From assembly GCA_029941685.1 (NCBI GenBank), contig JAPYTC010000002.1, positions 1 through 36,044 of the forward strand: 36,044 nt of DNA, read 5' to 3'. A model generated the notes under the pieces. That model worked only from the letters and a program-made list of their open reading frames with translations. It did no database searches and was not told the origin of the DNA. This stretch comes from Planctomycetota bacterium (GTDB lineage Bacteria; Planctomycetota; UBA1135). Made by a program: the position numbers and the translations under genes. Positions 18,361 to 27,252 of the stretch are shown here, piece after piece; positions within the stretch are counted from its first letter, which is position 1, and each line of letters opens with the position of its first letter.

Positions 18361-20037
18361 ATGCGAACATCCCTAGCAATTCTTGCCTCTCTTTCTCTAT
18401 GCAGCCTCGCAACGGCTCAAGCTCCCGACGAATACGCCATGTACCAAGGCGATACTCTCCTTAACGATTGGGGCATTTGGCGCACCGTCGACCTCGACAA
18501 CAGTGGCGACTTTATCGGTAGCGGCGAGCTCGTCGGACTCGGTATTGACGGCAACATGATTAACTATGTACAAGACGTTAAATACCGCGAAGAAAATGGT
18601 CGTCATTTCCTTTATATCGTTTCTACTAACGATTTAATCCTACGTCTAGAAGACATGAACGGCGACGGTGACGTGGTCGATCCTGGAGAAATAGTCGAGT
18701 GGGCTGACACGCGCGCTAGCGCTGGCGTATCCAACACTTCTCCTGACGCTCTCGATCACGACTCGATTACTGGTGCGTTTTACGTTACTGACGATAACTG
18801 GTCAAACGGCACACAGCCGGGCGCAGGTATCCACCGTTACATTGACGCAAACGGCGATGGCATCGCAAGTGGTCCTGGCGAATTCTCGCAATTCGTAAAT
18901 GGAATCGCTGGCCTATCTATCGCTGGTTTAACTGGCCAAGTAGCCATCGACCTTGGCGACTTCGAAGCAATCATGGTTGATAACACTAACGGTTTCGTTG
19001 TGGCGTTCGCTCAGCAAGACTGCATGCTTTACGCTTTCCAAGATCTCAATGCTGACGGCGATGCAATGGATGCCGGTGAGGCATGGAACTTCTGTAACCT
19101 TGTAGACGACGTTGCTGGCCTAGAGCTAAACGCTGACGTCGCTTCAGGCGCACTGCCGAACGCTGGCTGTCTTTCATCAAGCGGCATTGGCATGTACGCA
19201 ACTCTAGAGGTTCTAGAATTTGCACCTGGCGCAGGTCCGCTAGGCGAAGACGTTTACTGGATTATGTCCACAGCTGCTTCTGCTACTTGTAGTGGTGCTG
19301 GTGGTCGATTGTACCGAGGCATCGACCTCAACGGCGACCTCGACCTCAACGATGCTGGCGAAGTTGTACTGTTCTTTGATGGCGCTAATTCAACTTCAGG
19401 CATGCCCTCAGCTTACGCTGGTGCTGCTCACGATGGTGGCTTCTCTATCCGTTCAGGCGGTGGCGAACTGTACTTCCTAAAGGACACTAACAATAACAAC
19501 AACGCAATGGACCTAGGCGATGCTACTTACATGAGTGGCGACCCTCTCGGTCACTTCGTTGGCGAAATGGACAACATGCCTGCAGGCGCTTTTGCTCCTC
19601 CAGCTGTGATTAATCCTAACTGGACCATTTTTGGCACATCCGGAACATCATCAACTGGTTCCAATCCGGTAATCAGCAGTAACGGTCACCCTATCATCGG
19701 CCAGACATTAGAAGTCTACCTTGATGGCGGATTGGCTAACAGCAACAACATCTTGTTCATGGGCTTCTCCGACACAGTCTGGAATCGTCCTCCAACATTT
19801 AATCTACCGTACGACATGACTGGTGTTGGAGCACCTGGCAACACTTTGTTTGTTGCTGCCAACTACCAATTCCCATCAGGGTCTAATGGTTTAGGTCAGG
19901 CGATACTGCCACTAAACATTCCTAACAATCCAAACTTCATCGGATGGGATTTGTACTTCCAGTGGTACTGTGTAGATCCAACTGTAAACGCACGTGGCGC
20001 GACCATGTCAAATGCAGCACACGCCATCATTAACTAA
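18361..20037 (+). CDS. secreted protein with repeated acidic Ca2+-loop-like DxNGDGDxxDxGE motifs (propeller-like)
   Basis: Signal peptide MRTSLAILASLSLCSLATAQ; motifs DLDNSGDFIGSGE, DMNGDGDVVDPGE, DANGDGIASGPGE, DLNADGDAMDAGE, DLNGDLDLNDAGE, DTNNNNNAMDLGD. Confidence 0.85.
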   Translation: MRTSLAILASLSLCSLATAQAPDEYAMYQGDTLLNDWGIWRTVDLDNSGDFIGSGELVGLGIDGNMINYVQDVKYREENGRHFLYIVSTNDLILRLEDMNGDGDVVDPGEIVEWADTRASAGVSNTSPDALDHDSITGAFYVTDDNWSNGTQPGAGIHRYIDANGDGIASGPGEFSQFVNGIAGLSIAGLTGQVAIDLGDFEAIMVDNTNGFVVAFAQQDCMLYAFQDLNADGDAMDAGEAWNFCNLVDDVAGLELNADVASGALPNAGCLSSSGIGMYATLEVLEFAPGAGPLGEDVYWIMSTAASATCSGAGGRLYRGIDLNGDLDLNDAGEVVLFFDGANSTSGMPSAYAGAAHDGGFSIRSGGGELYFLKDTNNNNNAMDLGDATYMSGDPLGHFVGEMDNMPAGAFAPPAVINPNWTIFGTSGTSSTGSNPVISSNGHPIIGQTLEVYLDGGLANSNNILFMGFSDTVWNRPPTFNLPYDMTGVGAPGNTLFVAANYQFPSGSNGLGQAILPLNIPNNPNFIGWDLYFQWYCVDPTVNARGATMSNAAHAIIN

Positions 20038-20076
20038 GTTAATTTAAAACATAATTAACTCTGCAATGATAACCTT

Positions 20077-20106
20077 AGAGGGAGCCATTAGGGCTCCCTC
20101 TTTTTT
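20077..20106 (+). terminator. Rho-independent terminator
   Basis: GAGGGAGCC-attag-GGCTCCCTC followed by TTTTTT; 9-bp perfect GC-rich stem, downstream of the 18361-20037 CDS. Confidence 0.93.
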
Positions 20107-20109
20107 CAC

Positions 20110-21639
20110 ATGTTAGCCACCATTCTACTTGTTGCATGCGCTCAATCACTCGACGAAATTGAGTCTACGCTCAAAGCGGCCACGGATAAAACGTCTTTCG
20201 AAAACGGCGCTTACAGTGCTGCACGTGCGCTTGCCGACCTGCGCAACGACGATGCTGCCAAGTTGCGCATCGAGCTGTTCGACACTAAATACGACACCTA
20301 CCGCGGAGTCTACCTTCGTGATTGGTTTTACAGTGGCTACCTTAAATCGACTTCACGCAGCGAAGGTGATTTAATGTTGGCTGCAGCCGCCAACAAAAAA
20401 ACTAGTAGCTGGCATCGGATCATCTTGCTACGCGGCATCGAGCGCAGCACGGCAAGGGTGTCTGGCAAACTTCTGCTCAACAAAAATTTTCTCAAAGACG
20501 ACGAGGTCTGCCGTGCTTGGCAGCGATGCGCCGGTGTTCTACTGAAAGAGTCAAGAGTTGACTTTAGTGATGTGACTGCGCCTCGAAACGGCAACGCTAG
20601 CGACAAACTCATCGCGTTATTTGATAAAGCTGGTGCACCCTACTATGGTTATTCATACTTAGACTCTTTAACAGAAAGGCAGCAATCGAATCTTGTTGGC
20701 GCAGCCTTAAAGGCGACAGATGCAGGAGATCGCGCGATCGCAATTCGTGTTTTGGCGCAACAGGCGCCGTCCAATTTTAATTTGATAGCAATCGCGCAAA
20801 AGGCATTCGACGACAACGCTGCCGGACCGCGAACCGCTGTTTTAGAAGCAGTAGTCGATAACGAAATATTCACTGCGGTGCCACTATTGATCAAGTTCTT
20901 AAAAGACGAGGTCGCGGCGTTTCCTGATTTGCCAAACCGTTTTGTCTCAGACATTGGCAGCAGCTTACGCGCCCTCACAGGAATCTCTTTTGGCAACGCA
21001 CCTGCAATGTGGGAAAAATGGTGGAACGAATCCGGTCCATCATGGATTGCCGAAGCCAAAAAAGGCAGCGTGAAAGACAAGGCGAAAGAGCCCCAACAGG
21101 ATGACACGGTTGCCCAGTTTTTCGGCATCCCCGTCGATAGCAGTAATGTAGCGATTTTGGTCGACGGCTCAGGCTCAATGTCTGCCAACCAACTGAATGG
21201 CGAAAATTGTGCGGCGGCTGCGGCAACAGAAGTCGATAAGTTTCTAGCGCAGTTGCCTAAAAAAGCGTTGTTTACGGTAGCAACTATCGAGCAAAAGCCC
21301 GAGTTCGGCTTCAAAAAAATGTTGCCCAACTCAATGAAGAATCGTAAAAAGGCCTTAGACTTCTTGGCCAAACGACCTTATCGCTCGACTTCGGCCTTGT
21401 ATGACGCTCTCGAGCAAGTAGTGCTCGACACGAGCGTCGATACTGTATTGATTGTTTCTGACGGGGGTTCATCGGCAGGCAAGCATCAATACCCTGGGCA
21501 TATTCTCGACAGCTTCGAACGCCTGTATTTACGTACAGGCTTGCGAGTGCACTGTGTGTTGGTCACCGACAGCAATAAACATGAAGGATTTTTACGCGAC
21601 CTTGCCACCGTTACCGGTGGTAGAATGGTCAGACCCTGA
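20110..21639 (+). CDS. HEAT-like/von Willebrand factor type A domain protein
   Basis: C-terminal vWA: VAILVDGSGSMSANQ (MIDAS DxSxS-like), TSALYDALEQVV, TVLIVSDGGSSAGK; N-terminal helical repeats. Confidence 0.85.
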   Translation: MLATILLVACAQSLDEIESTLKAATDKTSFENGAYSAARALADLRNDDAAKLRIELFDTKYDTYRGVYLRDWFYSGYLKSTSRSEGDLMLAAAANKKTSSWHRIILLRGIERSTARVSGKLLLNKNFLKDDEVCRAWQRCAGVLLKESRVDFSDVTAPRNGNASDKLIALFDKAGAPYYGYSYLDSLTERQQSNLVGAALKATDAGDRAIAIRVLAQQAPSNFNLIAIAQKAFDDNAAGPRTAVLEAVVDNEIFTAVPLLIKFLKDEVAAFPDLPNRFVSDIGSSLRALTGISFGNAPAMWEKWWNESGPSWIAEAKKGSVKDKAKEPQQDDTVAQFFGIPVDSSNVAILVDGSGSMSANQLNGENCAAAAATEVDKFLAQLPKKALFTVATIEQKPEFGFKKMLPNSMKNRKKALDFLAKRPYRSTSALYDALEQVVLDTSVDTVLIVSDGGSSAGKHQYPGHILDSFERLYLRTGLRVHCVLVTDSNKHEGFLRDLATVTGGRMVRP

Positions 21640-21664
21640 TTCACTTTAAACTATTCCCCTCTAC

Positions 21665-23479
21665 ATGCGATTAATTCTCTGCCTTGCTCTTATTGCCGGA
21701 TGGTTTTCAATGCCAACTGCTTCTACACTCGAAGTATATTTTATTGATACCGGCCAATCAGATGCCACGCTATTAATCTCGCCTACCGGACAAACCTTTC
21801 TGTTCGATGGCGGCGACAACGGTGATGGTAATGGTGCTGTGGTTCCGCTATTAAATTCACTAAACATCTCTACTCTCGATTACGTCGGTGCTAGCCACTA
21901 CCATGCTGATCATGTCGGAGGTCTCGACGAAGTCTGGAACAGCGGAATTCACGCGACTATTTGCTTTGACCGCGGCAACAACAATCAGCCTAGCACCCAA
22001 TCCTACAACGATTACAAAAACCGATACAGCTCGGTGCGGCAAACAATTTCTCCAGGCCAAGTCATTAACCTAGGCGGCGGAGTAACACTTACCTGCATAG
22101 TTGTAGACGGCAAATTGAGTAACGGCAACACCGTCAACCTCTCCGGTTCTTCACAACTCGAAAACTCATCAAGCATTGGCTATCGCGTCGACTACGGCGA
22201 CTTCCAAATGTGGATGGGCGGCGACCTGACTGGTGGTGGTAACGGTACCACTAATGTTGAATCTAGCGCTGCACCATTGGTTGGCGACGTCGATGTTTAC
22301 CAGGCTAACCACCATGGCTCACGGACTTCGTCCAACTCTACCTGGATATCATACTTAAAGCCTGAGTTCACCGTGATCCCTTGTGGGTCATCTAACCCTT
22401 ACGGCTACCCCAAACAAGAGGTCATTGATCGCATCAATACCACAACTAGCATGACTCCGGTGTGGTGCCCTACCGATGGCACTGGCGCTGATGGTTTTGT
22501 TGACGCCGAAGGCACCATTCATTTATCGACCGACGGCAACACCTACTCGGTAAGCACCAACGACGGCACTAGCTTTACTGCATACGTCGACGAATACACA
22601 TCTGCTGCGCCACTGCCCGGCGACGTTGTGGTCGCTGAATTTTTAAGCAACCCACAGCAGGTGTCTGATGCACTTGGCGAGTGGGTAGAAATCGTTGGTA
22701 TTGTTAGCGACGTAAATATTGACAACCTCGAAATGCGTGACGTGTCAGCCGACAATGTTAGGTTCGGCATTCCGGTGCAGCTACAGCCAGGCACTGAATT
22801 AGTTATTGCTGCTGATGGCTTGCCATCTCGCAACGGCGGATTTCGTCCGCATTTAGTATGGCCACTTGGCGATTTCAGTCTTGCAGCTTCCGACACCGTT
22901 TGGCTCGAATATGGCACCACTGAGATTGATCGAGTTGATTACGCGAGTTCGTGGGGCGGCAGCGGTATTTCTAGCGAGCGCATAGATTGCAAGAGTCCTG
23001 GCACCTTGGCGAATTTTACCGATGCTACAACTACCTTCGGTAACGGCGACATGGGTACTCCTGGTGCTGACAATGCCTCTGACACTACTAACTGGGGAAG
23101 CGGCGGTGGCAACGGACCACTCTCAGTACAATTGCTAAGTCCACCCACACGCAATGCTGTGTTCGACATGAATTGGCTGATGCCTGGTGAATCAGGCGCG
23201 CGATACCAAGGGTTTATTACTTTGGGTATTACTCCTGGTCACACCATTAATGGCACACACATTCCGGCCAACCAAGACATCGCTTATAACACCACGTTTT
23301 TGAGGCCTGGTTTCTTCGGTTCTGTTCCTGCCGCTGAAGTAATGCCGGTTAGTATTTTTGTGCCTAATAAAAACGCGCTGCGTAACCGACTTATCTATGT
23401 AACTTTTTACACTTTTGATGTTGTTGGTTCAGTGCAAGTACGCAAAGTTAGCGTGCCGCTACCGATGATCATCAGTTAG
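21665..23479 (+). CDS. secreted ComEC/Rec2-like metallo-beta-lactamase-fold hydrolase with lamin-tail-like domain
   Basis: LEVYFIDTGQSDATLLISPTGQTFLFDGGD, SHYHADHVGG (HxHxDH), YQANHHGSRTSSN; then VVVAEFLSNPQQVSDALGEWVEIVGIVSDVNIDNLEMRD...DTVWLEYGTTEIDRVDYASSWG, lamin tail domain-like. Confidence 0.87.
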   Translation: MRLILCLALIAGWFSMPTASTLEVYFIDTGQSDATLLISPTGQTFLFDGGDNGDGNGAVVPLLNSLNISTLDYVGASHYHADHVGGLDEVWNSGIHATICFDRGNNNQPSTQSYNDYKNRYSSVRQTISPGQVINLGGGVTLTCIVVDGKLSNGNTVNLSGSSQLENSSSIGYRVDYGDFQMWMGGDLTGGGNGTTNVESSAAPLVGDVDVYQANHHGSRTSSNSTWISYLKPEFTVIPCGSSNPYGYPKQEVIDRINTTTSMTPVWCPTDGTGADGFVDAEGTIHLSTDGNTYSVSTNDGTSFTAYVDEYTSAAPLPGDVVVAEFLSNPQQVSDALGEWVEIVGIVSDVNIDNLEMRDVSADNVRFGIPVQLQPGTELVIAADGLPSRNGGFRPHLVWPLGDFSLAASDTVWLEYGTTEIDRVDYASSWGGSGISSERIDCKSPGTLANFTDATTTFGNGDMGTPGADNASDTTNWGSGGGNGPLSVQLLSPPTRNAVFDMNWLMPGESGARYQGFITLGITPGHTINGTHIPANQDIAYNTTFLRPGFFGSVPAAEVMPVSIFVPNKNALRNRLIYVTFYTFDVVGSVQVRKVSVPLPMIIS

Positions 23480-24097
23480 TGTTTGCTGCAGGTGATTAAC
23501 CACAGAGTTTTTCACCTTCACCATGTCAACCGTGCTTGCTAGCTGTTGTTGCATGCTAGTCATCACGTCGGGCTCAAGCCCACACGGGTCAAAACGCTTA
23601 AACCAATCAAGGTCGGTGTTTACGTTTAATGCCACCCCGTGGTAAGTCACCCACTTGCGTACCGCCACGCCAATGCTCGCAACCTTGTGGTTATTGACCC
23701 AACAGCCGGTGTTGCGCTCATCGCGCACACCGGCCAAGTCAAAATCGCCAACGACATTTATCATCGCTGCTTCGAGGGCGTGTAAGTAAGCGTGCAAATC
23801 ACGAGCCTTATCATGCAGTGCAATTATTGGATAAATAACAAGCTGCCCAGGGCCATGGTAAGTGACTTTTCCGCCGCGCGAGATATCGTGTACCGGAACT
23901 CCGAGTTGTTCATAGGCTGAGCTCTTGGCGCCACGGCCAACGGTTAGCACCGAATCGAATTCGGCCAGCAATAGGTGATCACCTTTTTCGCCGGCGACAA
24001 TCTCGTCAACTAACTCAAGCATCAGTTGTGTAGTTTCGGCATAGTCAGCACGCCCCAAGTCAATGACTTCGAGGCGCTTGCTATGACTAAACTTCAT
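23459..24097 (-). CDS. lipB: octanoyltransferase LipB
   Basis: LTVGRGAKSSAYEQLGVPVHDISRGGKVTYHGPGQLVIYPII; NTGCWVNNHKVASIGVAVRKWVTYHGVALNVNTDLDWF. Confidence 0.96.
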   Translation of the reverse strand: MKFSHSKRLEVIDLGRADYAETTQLMLELVDEIVAGEKGDHLLLAEFDSVLTVGRGAKSSAYEQLGVPVHDISRGGKVTYHGPGQLVIYPIIALHDKARDLHAYLHALEAAMINVVGDFDLAGVRDERNTGCWVNNHKVASIGVAVRKWVTYHGVALNVNTDLDWFKRFDPCGLEPDVMTSMQQQLASTVDMVKVKNSVVNHLQQTLTDDHR

Positions 24098-24110
24098 GTG
24101 CCTGATTTAT

Positions 24111-25517
24111 TTATTTTTTCGCCATCACGTGCGGCGACATGCTGTGAACATCTTCACAAGCTTCCATGAACACTTCCGACAAAGTTGGGTGCGGGTGAAT
24201 GGTCAGCGTAATGTCTTCGGCAGTCAAGCCGGTCTCGATTGCCAGCGAACCTTCAGAAATCAGGTCGGTTACATTTGGCCCAACCATGTGCACACCAAGG
24301 ATAGTGTCCTCTTTAGCGTCGGTGATTACCTTCACTAAACCGTCAGTGGCGTGAATCGACATTGCGCGGCCATTGGCAGCAAAATTAAAGCGCCCGACTT
24401 TGTAATCAAGACCTTGCTCTTTACACTCAGCCTCGGTCAAGCCCGTCCAGGCTATCTCTGGATCGGTAAAAATCACGGAAGGCACAACCTTGCAGTCGTA
24501 CGCGATACCTGGCTGTCGACAAATCGCCCCCGCGGCGACTACGCCTTGCGCCGAACCTTTATGCGCCAACATGGGGCCCGTTGTGATATCACCCACTGCA
24601 TAAACATGCGGAGTTTTAGTTTGGCATTGCGCATCGACACTAATGAAGCCGCGCTTGTCCGTTTTTACCCCAACGTTTTCAAGGCCGATATTATCAGTAA
24701 CAGGACGGCGCCCGACTGTGAGCAAAATCACATCGGCATCAAACGTCTGCTCTTTACCGTTAACGTCAACAAGGACCTCAACGCCATCACCCTTTATGGT
24801 GTACGACTTTGCCGCTGACTTTAGGTGTATTTTGATGCCCGCCTTTTTAGCTTTGCGCTGTACAACCTTCACCAATTCTGGATCGGTGCCCGGAAGAAGT
24901 TGGTCCATGAATTCAACAACCGTAACTTCGGTTCCGACTTGTGCATAAAACATTCCGAGTTCCATGCCAATGACGCCTCCGCCAATAACCAAAATCTTTT
25001 TCGGCAATGTCTTCGGCGCTAGACCTTCGGTGCTTGACCAAACTTTATCTGAGAAGTCAAAGCCCGGGATTGGCGCTGGCTCGGAACCACTTGCAACAAT
25101 AATGTCGGTGCAAGAAATTTCGACAGTGCCCTCTGCTGTTTCAACAGTAACTTTATTAGCTGAAGAAATCACGCCCTTGCCCTTAACCCATTCGATATTA
25201 CGGTTTTTAAACAACCCGCCTATGCCGCCAGTAAGGCGCGTGACGATGGTGTCTTTCCAGGCGATCAATTTAGTGATGTCGAGCTTTGGTGTCTCGACAC
25301 TGAAGCCCATCTCTGCTGCGTGCTTGGTCGACTCCATAAAGTGCCCCGCCGAGATCAAGGCCTTGGACGGAATACAGCCAACGTTAAGGCAAGTTCCACC
25401 AAGGTTGTCTTGCTCGATGCAAACTACTTTCTTACCAAGGTCGGCCGAGCGGATGGCGGCAACATAGCCTGCGGGGCCTGCACCTATAACTACTACATCT
25501 GTTTTGATTTGTGACAT
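24111..25517 (-). CDS. lpdA: dihydrolipoyl dehydrogenase
   Basis: VVVIGAGPAGYVAAIRSADLGKKVVCIEQDNLGGTCLNVGCIPSKALI; C-terminal TIHPHPTLSEVFMEA. Confidence 0.98.
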   Translation of the reverse strand: MSQIKTDVVVIGAGPAGYVAAIRSADLGKKVVCIEQDNLGGTCLNVGCIPSKALISAGHFMESTKHAAEMGFSVETPKLDITKLIAWKDTIVTRLTGGIGGLFKNRNIEWVKGKGVISSANKVTVETAEGTVEISCTDIIVASGSEPAPIPGFDFSDKVWSSTEGLAPKTLPKKILVIGGGVIGMELGMFYAQVGTEVTVVEFMDQLLPGTDPELVKVVQRKAKKAGIKIHLKSAAKSYTIKGDGVEVLVDVNGKEQTFDADVILLTVGRRPVTDNIGLENVGVKTDKRGFISVDAQCQTKTPHVYAVGDITTGPMLAHKGSAQGVVAAGAICRQPGIAYDCKVVPSVIFTDPEIAWTGLTEAECKEQGLDYKVGRFNFAANGRAMSIHATDGLVKVITDAKEDTILGVHMVGPNVTDLISEGSLAIETGLTAEDITLTIHPHPTLSEVFMEACEDVHSMSPHVMAKK

Positions 25518-25585
25518 GTCTATTCGTGGTTGAATGGTCGCAAATTATAACGTATCGATTGAGTTTGAAGTCGTCTACCTAGTGT

Positions 25586-26017
25586 ATGAAAAAAACCACA
25601 CACCTAATCCCCTTACTAGTGGTTGCCTTATGCGCCCCATTAGCGGCTACTACTCTCCTTCAATCTCAAGGGTCTACTCCTTCAGCCAGTACATGCCCCG
25701 ATATGGGTGTTGAACTGATTAGCGCTACCTTTACACCAACGCAAATGGCCGCGTGCGAATTTGGTTTTCTGAAATACGAGGGCTTCGGCCTAGATTTGAG
25801 CTGGGAAGACCCTGTCTGCCCACTAACTGTTATCTGGGAGCCGCCCTACTCAGCCACTGTCCCAAAGCCAAATATGACATTTCAGTATGTCGACAATTCG
25901 CATGCACAACTTTTTGAATTTGTATGTGACGAAAAGCAAGAAGTTTGTCGTCACTCAAACATCCACGAATTGCCTGGCTTTTATCCATTTTACATCGAGT
26001 TGCCATGCGCTCTCTAG
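25586..26017 (+). CDS. uncharacterised small secreted cysteine-containing protein
   Basis: Signal peptide MKKTTHLIPLLVVALCAPLAATT; six cysteines in the mature part. Confidence 0.6.
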   Translation: MKKTTHLIPLLVVALCAPLAATTLLQSQGSTPSASTCPDMGVELISATFTPTQMAACEFGFLKYEGFGLDLSWEDPVCPLTVIWEPPYSATVPKPNMTFQYVDNSHAQLFEFVCDEKQEVCRHSNIHELPGFYPFYIELPCAL

Positions 26018-27171
26018 TAATGGTTTTTGCGCTTAGTTGTGCCTTAACAATGTGGCTATTGCATGGGCCACATGACTCCAAAGTCGTTGTAAGCGCCAAC
26101 ACTCCTACCGCACATAAAATTAGCGCGCAGCTGATTAAATCAATGAAAGTTCCGATAACTAGAGAAGTCGTTGTGCAATCGCTTGAAAATGATGCGCTAA
26201 TGCGGTTTTTAGAACAATTGCAAAATCCAAACAGCACTGCCAACAAAAAAAATCTTAAGGCTCAGTGCCGCATTTATCTTGTCGGATTCAACCAGCTCCC
26301 ACACCCGCAACACGATTGGCCGACGTTTTTACACGATCTATTTGCAGCGTGCTACAACAACGAATTTGCCTCAGAAATTGTAGCGCGCGCATTGATGGGC
26401 CAAAACGTATTAGACGAACAAGAGTTACCCTTGGTTATCGACATCCGCCCACCGCTTGTTGACAATGCAGAAGGAAATCACTGCCAGTGGCAGGCACTGC
26501 TTTTCCTCAATGCACTCGACATCGTGTTTCCCGCTGCAGTAAAGAATGGTCAAAGCGACTTAGTGCTACCGTTTCTCAAAGACCAATCATCTCAAGTTCG
26601 ATTTACTGCCTTTAAAGCGCTGTATCCAAAGCTATCCGCGAAAGACTTCGCGCAATGGGGTGATTTTTTCGGCCAGCTCGCTTACACCGAGCAAAAGTTG
26701 CTCGCCGAGAAAATAGCCGACGACTGCCTTCCAAACGAAGCGGCAACCATTTTAAAATCCCTGGTAAACCGGTATAAAATCTCGCTTTTAGGCGCTTTTT
26801 GCAAAGTGGCGCAGCGAGACTCTAGAGCAATTGAATTGTTGCTGCACGAAGAATTTGACTCATATACAAGCACTCAATATGGTATTATCAAGTCGGCGCT
26901 CGAGCAAAACTCACGCTCAATGACGATGCTCAAGCTCAATAACGAGGCAATATTACGTAAGCAGCTACTCAATGCATACTTCGCCGCTGGCGTAGGTAAA
27001 AATGCGCAAGCTATTGATTTATCGGTAGTTGAGTGGATTGCGCGCCTCGACAACAACCCCTTAATCCAGCAACAAGCAATAGATTTCCTACTTACTGTTA
27101 ACCAAGGAAACAGCAACGAAATAGCCAACAAACTTGTCCAAGAGCCCAGTCTAATAATTAACAAATTTTAA
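26005..27171 (+). CDS. uncharacterised membrane-anchored helical-repeat protein
   Basis: N-terminal hydrophobic anchor MRSLVMVFALSCALTMWLL when started at ATG 26005 (the ORF track start 25945 lies inside the previous gene); overlaps the upstream gene by 13 nt; HEAT-like helices. Confidence 0.65.
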   Translation: MRSLVMVFALSCALTMWLLHGPHDSKVVVSANTPTAHKISAQLIKSMKVPITREVVVQSLENDALMRFLEQLQNPNSTANKKNLKAQCRIYLVGFNQLPHPQHDWPTFLHDLFAACYNNEFASEIVARALMGQNVLDEQELPLVIDIRPPLVDNAEGNHCQWQALLFLNALDIVFPAAVKNGQSDLVLPFLKDQSSQVRFTAFKALYPKLSAKDFAQWGDFFGQLAYTEQKLLAEKIADDCLPNEAATILKSLVNRYKISLLGAFCKVAQRDSRAIELLLHEEFDSYTSTQYGIIKSALEQNSRSMTMLKLNNEAILRKQLLNAYFAAGVGKNAQAIDLSVVEWIARLDNNPLIQQQAIDFLLTVNQGNSNEIANKLVQEPSLIINKF

Positions 27172-27252
27172 TATTATTTTTACAATAAAGTCCCCCATTA
27201 TTTCAGTTTGATGGTATTATTTGCGTATCGAGAAAAGTTAAAGATTCCCTTA

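Noticed and set aside
20649-21371. 240-aa minus-strand ORF opposite the vWA gene
   Set aside because: Antisense shadow of a well-supported vWA coding region; no recognisable domain.
21620-21640. GGTCAGACCCTGATTC, resembling RAYT-associated repeat words
   Set aside because: It encodes the C-terminus and stop (MVRP*) of the vWA protein; no second copy or inverted partner seen, so treated as coincidence.
27165-27225. AT-rich stretch before the FG-GAP gene as a possible terminator
   Set aside because: No stable GC-containing stem; more likely just an AT-rich promoter region.
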